A DNA stretch of 17,403 nt from an uncultured Christensenella sp. (lineage in GTDB: Bacteria > Bacillota > Clostridia > Christensenellales > UBA1242), in the NCBI GenBank assembly GCA_949293915.1, contig CASFFJ010000100.1:1-17403 (forward strand), in the 5' to 3' direction. The notes below the pieces were generated by a model, which was given only the letters and a program-made list of their open reading frames with translations, was not told where the DNA came from and did not search any database. The translations under genes were made by a program, and so were the position numbers. Shown here in pieces: positions 1 to 7,036 of this stretch (within the stretch, counting starts at the first letter, position 1; each line of letters opens with the position of its first letter).

Positions 1-188
1 TCTTCCACTTTGAGTAAGTGTTTTACTTTGAAGATGCTACCTCTAATACAATCGTTATCTGGGAGGATGCGAGTTTGACCAAGTTTTTTGAAACCAAGCG
101 CTTCTACTATTTTTGCTTGGCGTTTGTCAAAACCGATTGCACTCTTAACATAAGTAACTTTTATAGTTTTTTCAGTCTTTTTTGCCAT
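1..188 (-). CDS. rpmD: 50S ribosomal protein L30, 3' end cut by window
   Basis: This is a ribosomal protein of the large subunit. The visible 62 codons begin MAKKTEKTIKVTYVKSAIG and continue through a segment reading QTRILPDNDCIRGSIFKV, which fits the short bacterial L30 family (about 60 residues). The stop codon lies beyond position 1, so only a few residues can be missing. The ATG at 186-188 is chosen because a strong SD (TAGGAGGAC) sits just upstream, and the TAG of that SD is also the stop codon of rpsE. It follows rpsE as expected in the spc operon; rplO and secY would be expected next, outside the window. Confidence 0.93.
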   Translation of the reverse strand, partial: MAKKTEKTIKVTYVKSAIGFDKRQAKIVEALGFKKLGQTRILPDNDCIRGSIFKVKHLLKVE

Positions 189-196
189 ATGTCCTC

Positions 197-715
197 CTAA
201 ATTTCTTCCACTGATTTACCGCGTAGCATAGCAACTTGTCCTTTTGTCCTCAAAGATTTTAAACCATTAAGCGTTGCTCTAACCACGTTAATTTTGTCAG
301 TAGAACCATAGATTTTTGCTGTAATATCAGTATAACCTGCCACATCAAACACAATACGAGCAGCACCACCAGCGATAAGTCCACTACCAGATTTAGAAGG
401 TAATATCTTAACACTAGTTTTACTGAACCTACCAATGATTTCATGTGGAATAGTACCATTAATAACAGGAACTGTTATCAAAGATTTTTTAGCTGTTTTA
501 GTAGCTTTTTCAATAGCGGCAGGTACTTCGTTAGCTTTAGCAACGCCCATACCCACTCTACCTTTTTTATCGCCTACAACCACAAGAGCTGAGAAACGCA
601 TTGTACGTCCGCCTTTAACAACCTTAGTAACTCTGCGCACATCCACCATTTTCTTGTCAAATTCATCTTTGACTTCTTCTCTTGGTTTTCTAAATTCACG
701 TTTTTGTTGTGCCAT
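197..715 (-). CDS. rpsE: 30S ribosomal protein S5
   Basis: S5 is a small-subunit protein at the mRNA entry and decoding region that affects translational accuracy. The 172-residue product is of normal length. It has the N-terminal double-stranded-RNA-binding fold (VVKGGRTMRFSALVVVGD around residues 32-49, then GRVGMGVAKA) and the C-terminal domain with KSGSGLIAGGAARIVF and a conserved NVVRATLNGL segment. The ATG at 715 follows TAAGGAGAG, so the stop of rplR merges with the SD. The stop is TAG, itself part of the rpmD SD. It sits between rplR and rpmD as in most bacteria. Confidence 0.97.
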   Translation of the reverse strand: MAQQKREFRKPREEVKDEFDKKMVDVRRVTKVVKGGRTMRFSALVVVGDKKGRVGMGVAKANEVPAAIEKATKTAKKSLITVPVINGTIPHEIIGRFSKTSVKILPSKSGSGLIAGGAARIVFDVAGYTDITAKIYGSTDKINVVRATLNGLKSLRTKGQVAMLRGKSVEEI

Positions 716-724
716 AATCTCTCC

Positions 725-1093
725 TTAAAATTCCAAGCCACCGCGTCTAGCGCCGTCAGCAAGTGCTTTTACTCTTCCTGTATATAGGTATCCGCCTCTG
801 TCGAATACAACAGAAGTTATTTTCTTTTTCTTAGCAAGTTTTGCGATTTGTTCGCCAACGTAACTTGCTTGCTCGATATTTGTCATACCTTTAACTTTTT
901 CTGCAATTTCTTTTTGCATTGTATTGCAAGCGACCAAAGTTACGCCTTTAATATCATCAATAATTTGTGCGTAGATATGTTGTAAACTTCTGTACACACA
1001 AAGTCTTGGATGACTACTAGTTCCAGTCAAGTTATGACGGATTTTTATATGACGTTTAACGCGTTCGCTATTTTTATTGATTTTCTTAATCAT
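725..1093 (-). CDS. rplR: 50S ribosomal protein L18
   Basis: L18 binds 5S rRNA in the central protuberance together with L5. The 122-residue protein shows the family features: a basic N-terminus (RVKRHIKIRHNLTGT), the PRLCVYRSLQHIYAQIIDD strand-helix segment, and the C-terminal FDRGGYLYTGRVKALADGAR motif. Length is typical (about 120). The ATG at 1093 is preceded by TAGGAGG, where the TAG is the stop of rplF. It is a standard member of the spc gene block, between rplF and rpsE. Confidence 0.97.
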   Translation of the reverse strand: MIKKINKNSERVKRHIKIRHNLTGTSSHPRLCVYRSLQHIYAQIIDDIKGVTLVACNTMQKEIAEKVKGMTNIEQASYVGEQIAKLAKKKKITSVVFDRGGYLYTGRVKALADGARRGGLEF

Positions 1094-1104
1094 AACTCAA
1101 CCTC

Positions 1105-1650
1105 CTACTTTTTCTTACCAGCTGATTTGCCCGGTTTCAAGATTATTGTTTCATCTGAATAATAAATTCCATAACCGTGGTATGGCTCAACTGGACGTAA
1201 AGCCTTAATTTTTGCTGCCATAGCGCCAACTCTTTCTTTGCTAGCACCATGAACAATAATTGTGTCATTGTTAACTGCTTCGAGTGTGACACCATCTGCT
1301 TCAACAATTTCAACAGGGTGTGACAAACCTAAATTCATAACAAGTTTGTTGCCTTGCTTATTAAGCTTGTAACCTACACCGTGTACAGTCAATGATTTCT
1401 TAAAACCATCTTTAACTCCAATAACCATATTATTGATTAATTGTCTATAAAGACCTTGTTTTGCATTGCTGTCAGTTGTGTCATCTTTGCGACTAACTAA
1501 TACTTTGCCATCTTCAATAGTTACATCAACGTTTTTAGAATATGCTTGACTAAGACTACCCTTAGGACCGTTAACATAAACTACGTTATCTTTAATCTCA
1601 ACTGTAACACCTTGTGGTATTGAGATAGGTAATTTTCCAATTCTTGACAT
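1105..1650 (-). CDS. rplF: 50S ribosomal protein L6
   Basis: L6 is a large-subunit protein near the sarcin-ricin loop and the factor-binding site. The 181-residue product starts MSRIGKLPISIPQGV, contains the VHGVGYKLNKQGNKLVMNLG segment of the second repeat domain, and ends with the conserved PEPYHGYGIYY block followed by a lysine-rich tail (KPGKSAGKKK). Length is typical (about 180). The SD AGAGGTG overlaps the end of rpsH just upstream. The stop is TAG and forms part of the rplR SD. Confidence 0.97.
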   Translation of the reverse strand: MSRIGKLPISIPQGVTVEIKDNVVYVNGPKGSLSQAYSKNVDVTIEDGKVLVSRKDDTTDSNAKQGLYRQLINNMVIGVKDGFKKSLTVHGVGYKLNKQGNKLVMNLGLSHPVEIVEADGVTLEAVNNDTIIVHGASKERVGAMAAKIKALRPVEPYHGYGIYYSDETIILKPGKSAGKKK

Positions 1651-1661
1651 AACTCACCTCT

Positions 1662-2060
1662 CTACCATACATAGGCAAGCACTTCGCCGCCTACATTTAA
1701 TTTTCTTGCTTGTTTATCAGTAATGATACCATTGTTAGTAGAAATGATTGCAATACCTAAGCCATTAAGTACAGTTGGTAATTGGTCAGCATTAGCATAA
1801 ATTCTCAAACCTGGCTTACTGATTCTTTTGAGTCCTTGAACAACTTTTTCGCCATTAGGACCATATTTAAGTGTGATTTCTATCATTGCCACTTTGTCAA
1901 CAACTTTTTCACTATAATCAACGATAAAACCTTCATTTTTTAAGATTTCAGCAATAGCGAGTTTAGTTTTTGACTTTGGGATAAGCACACTTTCATGCTT
2001 ATTAGCATTCGCATTACGAATACGAGTAAGCATATCTGCGATTGGGTCAAAACTTATCAT
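1662..2060 (-). CDS. rpsH: 30S ribosomal protein S8
   Basis: S8 is a primary 16S rRNA-binding protein of the small-subunit platform. In E. coli it is also the translational repressor of the spc operon by binding the rplE region of the mRNA; whether that applies here is not visible. The 132-residue protein carries DPIADMLTRIRNANANKH near the N-terminus and ends with the conserved GGEVLAYVW. Length is typical. The start at 2060 has the SD AAAAGGAG, which overlaps the stop of rpsN. The N-terminus MISFDPIADML differs slightly from the more usual MVMTDPIADML. Confidence 0.97.
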   Translation of the reverse strand: MISFDPIADMLTRIRNANANKHESVLIPKSKTKLAIAEILKNEGFIVDYSEKVVDKVAMIEITLKYGPNGEKVVQGLKRISKPGLRIYANADQLPTVLNGLGIAIISTNNGIITDKQARKLNVGGEVLAYVW

Positions 2061-2072
2061 AATTTACTCCTT

Positions 2073-2258
2073 TTACCAACTAGATTTTTTAACGCCAGGT
2101 AGTTCGCCTTTGTGCGCTAAATTTCTAAAACAAATTCTGCATATACCATATTTTTTAAGTACAGCGTGTGGACGACCGCAAATAGAACATCTCGTATATT
2201 CACGAGTTTTGAATTTTTGAGGTTTTTGTTGTTTATTAATCATTGCTTTTTTTGCCAT
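2073..2258 (-). CDS. rpsN: 30S ribosomal protein S14, zinc-ribbon type
   Basis: This is a small-subunit head protein. The 61-residue product is the short, zinc-binding (C+) form, with two CxxC pairs at C24/C27 (CSIC) and C40/C43 (CRIC). The product ends GELPGVKKSSW, the usual end of the family. It is the type-Z S14 found in Firmicutes (also called rpsZ), as opposed to the ~100-residue zinc-free paralogue. It lies between rplE and rpsH as expected. The SD is TAGGAGTG, whose TAG is the stop of rplE. Confidence 0.97.
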   Translation of the reverse strand: MAKKAMINKQQKPQKFKTREYTRCSICGRPHAVLKKYGICRICFRNLAHKGELPGVKKSSW

Positions 2259-2267
2259 AATTCACTC

Positions 2268-2825
2268 CTATTTAGCTTGTTTGAAAGGTACACCCATTAG
2301 GCGTAACAATTCAAAAGCTTCTTGATTTGTTTTTGCAGTCGTTACGAACATAATATCAAAACCACGTACAGCGTCAATTTTATCATAAACGATTTCTGGG
2401 AAGATAATTTGTTCTTTTATACCAAAACTATAATTTCCACGTCCATCAAAAGATTTATCACTAAGTCCTTGGAAGTCACGCACTCTTGGAAGAGCTACTG
2501 AAATGAGTCTGTCAAAAAACTCATACATTTTTTCGCCACGAAGTGTAACTTTTGCACCAATCTTTTGACCTTGACGAAGTTTAAAGTTTGCAACTGATTT
2601 TTTTGCATAAGTAACAACTGCCTTTTGACCAGCGATAAGACTAAGCTCATCAACTGCAGTATTAAAATGTTTAGCATTATCTTTTTCTTTGCCAAGGCGA
2701 AGACTTAAAACAATCTTTTCAAGTTTTGGTATTTCCATTACATTTTTGTAACCGAATTTTTCTTGTAAACTTTTTCTAACTACTTCGTTATAGTGTGCAT
2801 GACGCCTATTTATTTCTTTTTCCAT
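2268..2825 (-). CDS. rplE: 50S ribosomal protein L5
   Basis: L5 binds 5S rRNA and contacts the P-site tRNA in the central protuberance. The 185-residue product (family about 179) has the conserved blocks AKKSVANFKLRQGQKIGAKV, TLRGEKMYEFFDRLI, LPRVRDFQGL and the YSFGIKEQIIFPEI motif. One segment is unusual: residues 37-50 read KIVLSLRLGKEKDN, where the family normally has an Asn-Met-Gly-Val-Gly-like run after KIV. The ATG at 2825 follows the SD AAAGGAG by 9 nt. A second ATG at 2832 gives only a 9-codon peptide out of frame and is not the start. The stop is TAG, within the rpsN SD. Confidence 0.96.
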   Translation of the reverse strand: MEKEINRRHAHYNEVVRKSLQEKFGYKNVMEIPKLEKIVLSLRLGKEKDNAKHFNTAVDELSLIAGQKAVVTYAKKSVANFKLRQGQKIGAKVTLRGEKMYEFFDRLISVALPRVRDFQGLSDKSFDGRGNYSFGIKEQIIFPEIVYDKIDAVRGFDIMFVTTAKTNQEAFELLRLMGVPFKQAK

Positions 2826-2838
2826 TTGTCATACTCCT

Positions 2839-3237
2839 TTACGCTTCTTTTTTACTGCTTTTTGCAGTAGTTTTTTCTGCTTTATCAGCAGTTTTTGATT
2901 TTGTCGTTTTTGCTGGTTTAATAGCGTCTAATGAAGTGCCACATTTTTTGCAAACACGATTTTTCTTACCATCTATTTCAGAGTGAGAAATACGAGTTGC
3001 TTTCTTGCAAACTGGACAAACAATTTGAACATTAGAGGCATCAATATAACCTTCTGTCTTCATGATGCCACCTTTATCATCTTTGCTACGTGGTTTTTTG
3101 TGATGAGTTTGAATATTCACACCAGCGACAAGCACTTTAGCATTCTCTCTATTAATTTCTAAGATTTCACCTGTCTTGCCAGCATCTTTACCAGTAAGCA
3201 CAAGTACATTATCACCTTTTTTTACACTTAACTTCAT
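2839..3237 (-). CDS. rplX: 50S ribosomal protein L24 with zinc ribbon and lysine-rich tail
   Basis: L24 is an assembly initiator of the large subunit located near the exit tunnel. The 132-residue product is longer than the usual ~103. Residues 1-35 are the KOW motif (KKGDNVLVLTGKDAGKTGEI), followed by the conserved NIQTHHKKPR. A four-cysteine knuckle follows: CPVC at 74-77 and CKKC at 96-99, consistent with zinc binding as in some L24 proteins. Residues 107-132 form a low-complexity Lys/Thr/Ala/Ser tail ending SSKKEA, probably disordered. The SD TAGGAGGCC uses the rplN stop. Confidence 0.96.
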   Translation of the reverse strand: MKLSVKKGDNVLVLTGKDAGKTGEILEINRENAKVLVAGVNIQTHHKKPRSKDDKGGIMKTEGYIDASNVQIVCPVCKKATRISHSEIDGKKNRVCKKCGTSLDAIKPAKTTKSKTADKAEKTTAKSSKKEA

Positions 3238-3247
3238 ATTTGGCCTC

Positions 3248-3616
3248 CTATATAACCTCTGGTGCTAATGAAATAATTTGCATAAATCCCTTAGCACGAA
3301 GCTCTCTTGCGATTGGTCCGAATACACGTGTACCACGAGGTGCTTTTTGTTTATCGATAAGCACTGCAGCATTATCATCAAACCTAATCACACTACCATC
3401 TGGACGTTGAATTTCCTTAGTAGTACGAACGATAACAGCTAGCACGACCTCACCTTTTTTCACTTTACCATCTGGGTCTGCCTTTTTAACAGAAGCCACA
3501 ATGATATCGCCAACACTTGCGAATTTTTTAACTGAACCGCCAAGACAACGGATACACATAATACGCTTTGCACCACTGTTGTCGGCAACATTTAATTCTG
3601 ATAATGGTTGAATCAT
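3248..3616 (-). CDS. rplN: 50S ribosomal protein L14
   Basis: L14 is a large-subunit protein at the subunit interface that forms bridges with 16S rRNA. The 122-residue product is highly conserved: MIQPLSELNVADNSGAKRIM at the start, GDIIVASVKKADPDGKVKKG in the middle, and PRGTRVFGPIARELRAKGF near the end. Length is exactly that of the family. The first gene of the spc block in E. coli, here it continues without a gap from rpsQ (9-nt spacer). The SD is TAGGAGGC, whose TAG is the rpsQ stop. No intervening promoter or terminator is visible, so S10 and spc appear to form one unit. Confidence 0.97.
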   Translation of the reverse strand: MIQPLSELNVADNSGAKRIMCIRCLGGSVKKFASVGDIIVASVKKADPDGKVKKGEVVLAVIVRTTKEIQRPDGSVIRFDDNAAVLIDKQKAPRGTRVFGPIARELRAKGFMQIISLAPEVI

Positions 3617-3625
3617 ATTAGCCTC

Positions 3626-3883
3626 CTACTTAGCTCTTTCTACGATAGTGAGAAGTCTAAAATGCTTATCTTTACTGATAGGGCGTGTCTCAATTATAAC
3701 AACTGTGTCGCCAATATGAGCTTCGTTCTTCTCATCGTGAGCTTTAAATTTCTTTGATATCTTAGTATATTTTTTGTATATTGGGTGTTTCTTTTTGCTG
3801 GTAACCAAAACAGTAATAGTTTTGTCCATCTTGTCAGAAACCACAATACCTTGCATAGTTTTGTGAGAAACTTGTTTTTCCAT
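3626..3883 (-). CDS. rpsQ: 30S ribosomal protein S17
   Basis: S17 is an OB-fold protein that binds 16S rRNA early in small-subunit assembly. The 85-residue product shows MQGIVVSDKMDKTITVLVTSKKKHPIY-type N-terminal sequence (residues 10 onward), KYTKISKKFKAHDEKN, GDTVVIIETRPISKDKHFRL and a final IVER. Length is typical. The ATG at 3883 is close behind rpmC (4-nt gap), and its SD AAAGGAG is supplied by the last two sense codons (Lys-Glu) of rpmC plus flanking bases. Confidence 0.97.
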   Translation of the reverse strand: MEKQVSHKTMQGIVVSDKMDKTITVLVTSKKKHPIYKKYTKISKKFKAHDEKNEAHIGDTVVIIETRPISKDKHFRLLTIVERAK

Positions 3884-3887
3884 ATTA

Positions 3888-4088
3888 CTACTCCTTTATC
3901 CCAGCAATTTCTTTTTGTTTTAGGGCTGTTTTTACCCTAGCGATATTCTTTTTAACAATTCTAATTCTTGATGTATCGGCAAGTTGACCAACTTTGTTTT
4001 GGAAATTAAGATTGAAAAGTTCTGTTCTTAATTTTGCTTCTTCAGCATTCAACTCTTTGATGGACAAGTCTTTGTAATTATTCTTCAT
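3888..4088 (-). CDS. rpmC: 50S ribosomal protein L29
   Basis: L29 sits by the tunnel exit and helps form the docking site for trigger factor and SRP. The product (66 residues from ATG 4088) is an antiparallel helical hairpin protein: KNNYKDLSIKELNAEEA, then the conserved LRTELFNLNFQ segment, then ARVKTALKQKE. A GTG at 4097 in the same frame would add three residues. I prefer the ATG because the family N-terminus aligns there and GGCGGTG lies at SD distance. The gene start overlaps the end of rplP by 11 nt, suggesting translational coupling. The stop is TAG. Confidence 0.92.
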   Translation of the reverse strand: MKNNYKDLSIKELNAEEAKLRTELFNLNFQNKVGQLADTSRIRIVKKNIARVKTALKQKEIAGIKE

Positions 4089-4509
4089 TGTTTTCACCGC
4101 CTTTTTCCTTGTAAACTACTTTAGTTTTGCAAGGCAATTTATGAGAAGCAAGTCTCAATGCTTCAAGGCAAACCTCTTCACTTGGACCGCTAACCTCAAT
4201 AATCACTCTGTCACGTTTAACCACTGCTACGTGACCAACTTGAGCACCTTTACCGCTACCCATACGAGTATCAGCAGGCTTTTTAGTGATAGGTTTGTGT
4301 GGGAAAACTTTTATCCACACTTTACCGCCACGTTTCATATATCTATTGATAGCAACACGTGCTGCTTCTAATTGATTAGAAGTCATCCAGCATGGTTCAG
4401 TTGCTTGCAAACCGTAATCGCCGTATACAACTGTATTGCCACGAGTAGCACGACCTGTCATACGACCACGGAATTGTTTTCTTCTCTTTTCTCTCTTAGG
4501 CATTAACAT
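4078..4509 (-). CDS. rplP: 50S ribosomal protein L16
   Basis: L16 contacts A- and P-site tRNA elbows near the peptidyl transferase centre. The 143-residue product begins MLMPKREKRRKQFRGRM, as in the family, and has GDYGLQATEPCWMTSNQLEAAR, the KVWIKVFPHKPITKKP block, and RMGSGKGA followed by VGHVAVVK. The segment after GSGKG (AQVGHVAVVKRDR) differs somewhat from the common form. The C-terminal tail is acidic (GGENNEE). The SD AAAGGAGAT lies in the last codons of rpsC. The 3' end overlaps rpmC by 11 nt. Confidence 0.97.
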   Translation of the reverse strand: MLMPKREKRRKQFRGRMTGRATRGNTVVYGDYGLQATEPCWMTSNQLEAARVAINRYMKRGGKVWIKVFPHKPITKKPADTRMGSGKGAQVGHVAVVKRDRVIIEVSGPSEEVCLEALRLASHKLPCKTKVVYKEKGGENNEE

Positions 4510-4510
4510 A

Positions 4511-5188
4511 TTAGTTATCTCCTTTTTTGTGGATTTGTAGTGACGCCTGAGATACTTTACCTAGGATTTCGCCCTTATATATCCACACTTTAACACCGAT
4601 AACACCAAAAGTAGTGTTTGCTTCTGCCACAGCATAGTCAATATTTGCTCTTAAAGTGTGTAAAGGAAGCAATCCCTCATGATAATGTTCACTACGAGCA
4701 ATCTCAGCGCCATCAAGACGACCAGACACCATAGTTTTAACACCTTGAGCGCCTGCACGCATAACGCGTTGCATAGCAGACTTCATAACACGTCTATATT
4801 GAGCACGTTTTTCCAATTGCTGAGCAATAGATTCAGCGACAAGTTTTGCGTCTAAATCAATATTTTTAATTTCTACGACATTAACATTAACTTTTTTAGC
4901 TGATGTTAATTTTTCAATGTTTTTCTTAAGCGTTTCAACACCAGCACCTTTTTGACCAATCAACACACCAGGCTTGCCAGTTGCGATTGATACTGTTACG
5001 CTATCATTAGTACGCTCAATGATGATATTTGAGATAGCACAACTTTTGTATTCTTTAAGGATATAATTACGGATAACGTTATCTTCCTTAATATTCTTTG
5101 CAATATTTTTCTTATCTGCGTACCAAAAAGAATTCCATGTCTTATTGATACCGAGTCTAATTCCATTTGGATTAACTTTTTGTCCCAT
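4511..5188 (-). CDS. rpsC: 30S ribosomal protein S3
   Basis: S3 lies at the mRNA entry channel and, with S4 and S5, contributes to helicase activity. The 225-residue product begins MGQKVNPNGIRLGINKTW. It has a type II KH domain whose loop is around residues 71-81 (GKPGVLIGQKG). The C-terminal domain carries GRLDGAEIARSEHYHEG, LPLHTLRANIDYAVAEA and GVIGVKVWIYKGEIL. Length is typical for Firmicutes. The SD AAGGAG is made by the final Lys-Glu codons of rplV. The C-terminal codons Lys-Gly-Asp-Asn provide the SD for rplP. Confidence 0.97.
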   Translation of the reverse strand: MGQKVNPNGIRLGINKTWNSFWYADKKNIAKNIKEDNVIRNYILKEYKSCAISNIIIERTNDSVTVSIATGKPGVLIGQKGAGVETLKKNIEKLTSAKKVNVNVVEIKNIDLDAKLVAESIAQQLEKRAQYRRVMKSAMQRVMRAGAQGVKTMVSGRLDGAEIARSEHYHEGLLPLHTLRANIDYAVAEANTTFGVIGVKVWIYKGEILGKVSQASLQIHKKGDN

Positions 5189-5192
5189 AATT

Positions 5193-5585
5193 CTACTCCT
5201 TACTATCTAGCACTACTTTAATGTGGCTAGTTTTTGTTGCGATTCGCTCAGCGCCATGGCCTCGACCTCTAAAGTAAACTTTATTTACTCTAATTGGACC
5301 TTCGCCTAGAATAACTTCTGCTAAACACAAATCGTGAACATTAAGTCCTTTATTGTGCTCAGCATTAGCGCCAGCAGATTTAACAACTTTTAATAATATT
5401 GATGCTGCTTCGTGTGGCATATTAGATAAAATTGCCACTGCATCATCATAACTCTTACCTTTTACTTGGTCGATTACGATTTTAGCTTTTGTAGGAGAAA
5501 GCCTAACAAAACGAACACTAGCATAAGGACGAGTGTCTTGATTCTTTTTAATTTTTAATGCTTTTTCTCTAATTCTTTTTGCCAT
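5193..5585 (-). CDS. rplV: 50S ribosomal protein L22
   Basis: L22 spans the large subunit and its long beta hairpin lines the exit tunnel; changes there confer macrolide resistance in some bacteria. The 130-residue product is longer than the usual ~112 because of a basic N-terminal extension (about 18 residues before RPYASVRFVRLSPTKAK). The core has KGKSYDDAVAIL and KSAGANAEHNKG. The hairpin and C-terminal segment at residues 98-123 reads VYFRGRGHGAERIATKTSHI, unlike the common PRAxGRAxRIxKRTSHI pattern, and has fewer basic residues. The SD TAGGAGTG uses the rpsS stop. Confidence 0.96.
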   Translation of the reverse strand: MAKRIREKALKIKKNQDTRPYASVRFVRLSPTKAKIVIDQVKGKSYDDAVAILSNMPHEAASILLKVVKSAGANAEHNKGLNVHDLCLAEVILGEGPIRVNKVYFRGRGHGAERIATKTSHIKVVLDSKE

Positions 5586-5594
5586 AGTTCACTC

Positions 5595-5873
5595 CTAGTT
5601 TTTACCCTTTACATCTTTTTGTTTGTGGCCTTTGAAAGTACGAGTTGGGGCAAATTCGCCTAATTTGTGACCAACCATATCCACAGTACAATAAACAGGT
5701 ATATGTTTCCTACCATTATGAACAGCAATAGTATGTCCTACGAATTCAGGATAGATTGTGCTACTTCTTGACCAAGTCTTGATAGCTTTTTTCTCATTTT
5801 TTTCATTCATTTCCTTAATTCTAGACATAAGTTTTGGTTCAACGAATGGATTTTTCTTTAAACTTCTACTCAT
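5595..5873 (-). CDS. rpsS: 30S ribosomal protein S19
   Basis: S19 is in the small-subunit head, pairs with S13 and faces the P/A-site tRNAs. The 92-residue product is standard: MSRSLKKNPFVEPKLM, KTWSRSSTIYPEFVGHTIAV, VHNGRKHIPVYCTVDMVGHK and LGEFAPTRTFKGH. The start is the ATG at 5873, with SD TAGGAGTG merged with the rplB stop. It sits between rplB and rplV as expected for the S10 operon. Confidence 0.97.
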   Translation of the reverse strand: MSRSLKKNPFVEPKLMSRIKEMNEKNEKKAIKTWSRSSTIYPEFVGHTIAVHNGRKHIPVYCTVDMVGHKLGEFAPTRTFKGHKQKDVKGKN

Positions 5874-5882
5874 CTTTCACTC

Positions 5883-6719
5883 CTACTTCGCTTTAGCTCT
5901 CTTGACAATAAGCTTGTCAGAGGCTTTATTATGTTTTCTAGTTTTGTAACCAAGAGCAGGTTTACCCCAAGGAGTCATAGGACCAGCGTGACCAACTGGA
6001 GACTTACCTTCACCACCACCGTGTGGATGGTCTACTGGGTTCATTGCACTACCACGAACGCTAGGTCTAATACCCATATGACGTTTGCGACCTGCTTTAC
6101 CAAGAGATACAATTTCATTCTCTTCGTTACCAACTTCGCCTATTGTTGCACGACATTCAGAAAGTACTTTTCTCATCTCGCCACTAGGTAGACGAACAGT
6201 TGCAAATTTACCTTCTTTTGCCATCAATTGAGCGGACAAACCAGCACTTCTAACCATTTGACCACCTTTCTTTGGCTGTAATTCAATATTATGAATCTTA
6301 GCACCAAGCGGAATTTCGCTAAGTGGCAATGCGTTGCCTGGTTTAATCTCAGCGCCTGTACCAGACATAACTTTATCGCCAACACTTAAGCCTTTTGGTG
6401 CAAGAATGTAACGTTTCTCGCCATCAGCGTAAGTTAGTAAAGCGATATACGCTGTTCTGTTTGGATCGTATTGAATACTATCAACTTTTGCTACAATACC
6501 ATCCTTATTGCGCTTAAAATCAATAATTCTGTATTTGCGTCTATTAGCACCGCCGATATTACGAACAGTGATTTTACCTTGAGCATTACGACCACCTGTC
6601 TTTTTAACTGTGGTAAGTAATGACTTTGGAACTTCAGCTTCTTTTGTGAGCTCGTCATTGATTTTATATGTGACAAATCTACTACCTGCTGAAGTAGGTC
6701 TTAATTTTCTTATAGCCAT
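5883..6719 (-). CDS. rplB: 50S ribosomal protein L2
   Basis: L2 is needed for subunit association and for peptidyl transferase activity. The 278-residue product is full length. It has the N-terminal OB fold, the SH3-like domain with LPLGAKIHNIE-type sequence (here IPLGAKIHNIELQPKKGGQ around 136-154) and the conserved MNPVDHPHGGGEGKSPVG block, with His231 at the position of E. coli His229. It ends with the basic tail VKRAKAK. The SD is AAAGGAG 8 nt before the ATG at 6719. It follows rplW with a 14-nt spacer. Confidence 0.98.
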   Translation of the reverse strand: MAIRKLRPTSAGSRFVTYKINDELTKEAEVPKSLLTTVKKTGGRNAQGKITVRNIGGANRRKYRIIDFKRNKDGIVAKVDSIQYDPNRTAYIALLTYADGEKRYILAPKGLSVGDKVMSGTGAEIKPGNALPLSEIPLGAKIHNIELQPKKGGQMVRSAGLSAQLMAKEGKFATVRLPSGEMRKVLSECRATIGEVGNEENEIVSLGKAGRKRHMGIRPSVRGSAMNPVDHPHGGGEGKSPVGHAGPMTPWGKPALGYKTRKHNKASDKLIVKRAKAK

Positions 6720-6733
6720 ACTTTACTCCTTTA

Positions 6734-7036
6734 TTAGTTCAAGCTCTCGAAGAAAGCGATTGCCTTAGAATTAGGCTTTAATGTAACGACAGCCTTTTTA
6801 TAATCACTTGTTCTTCCTGTTACTCGACCATTTCTTGTTTGTCTAGTTCTTGTTTTGCCTTTGCAGTTGATAGTGTTAACACTAGCAACCTCAACCTCAA
6901 ACAATTCTTCAACCGCTTTTTTAATTTCCACCTTGTTGGCACTGTTTGCCACTTTGAAGGTGTACACTTTATTAGGGATGCCTGCATAAGACTTTTCAGT
7001 CAAAATGGGCTCTAAAATAATTTCTTGCGCTTTCAT
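6734..7036 (-). CDS. rplW: 50S ribosomal protein L23
   Basis: L23 is a tunnel-exit protein and the main docking site for trigger factor and SRP. The 100-residue product shows EIILEPILTEKSYA, YTFKVANSANKVEIKKAVEELFEVEVASVNTINCKGKTR (read here as two conserved blocks with the VNT motif) and GRTSDYKKAVVTLK. Length is typical. The ATG at 7036 overlaps the rplD TAA by one base (TAATG), indicating translational coupling, and its SD GAGGAGG lies in the Glu-Glu codons at the end of rplD. Confidence 0.97.
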   Translation of the reverse strand: MKAQEIILEPILTEKSYAGIPNKVYTFKVANSANKVEIKKAVEELFEVEVASVNTINCKGKTRTRQTRNGRVTGRTSDYKKAVVTLKPNSKAIAFFESLN

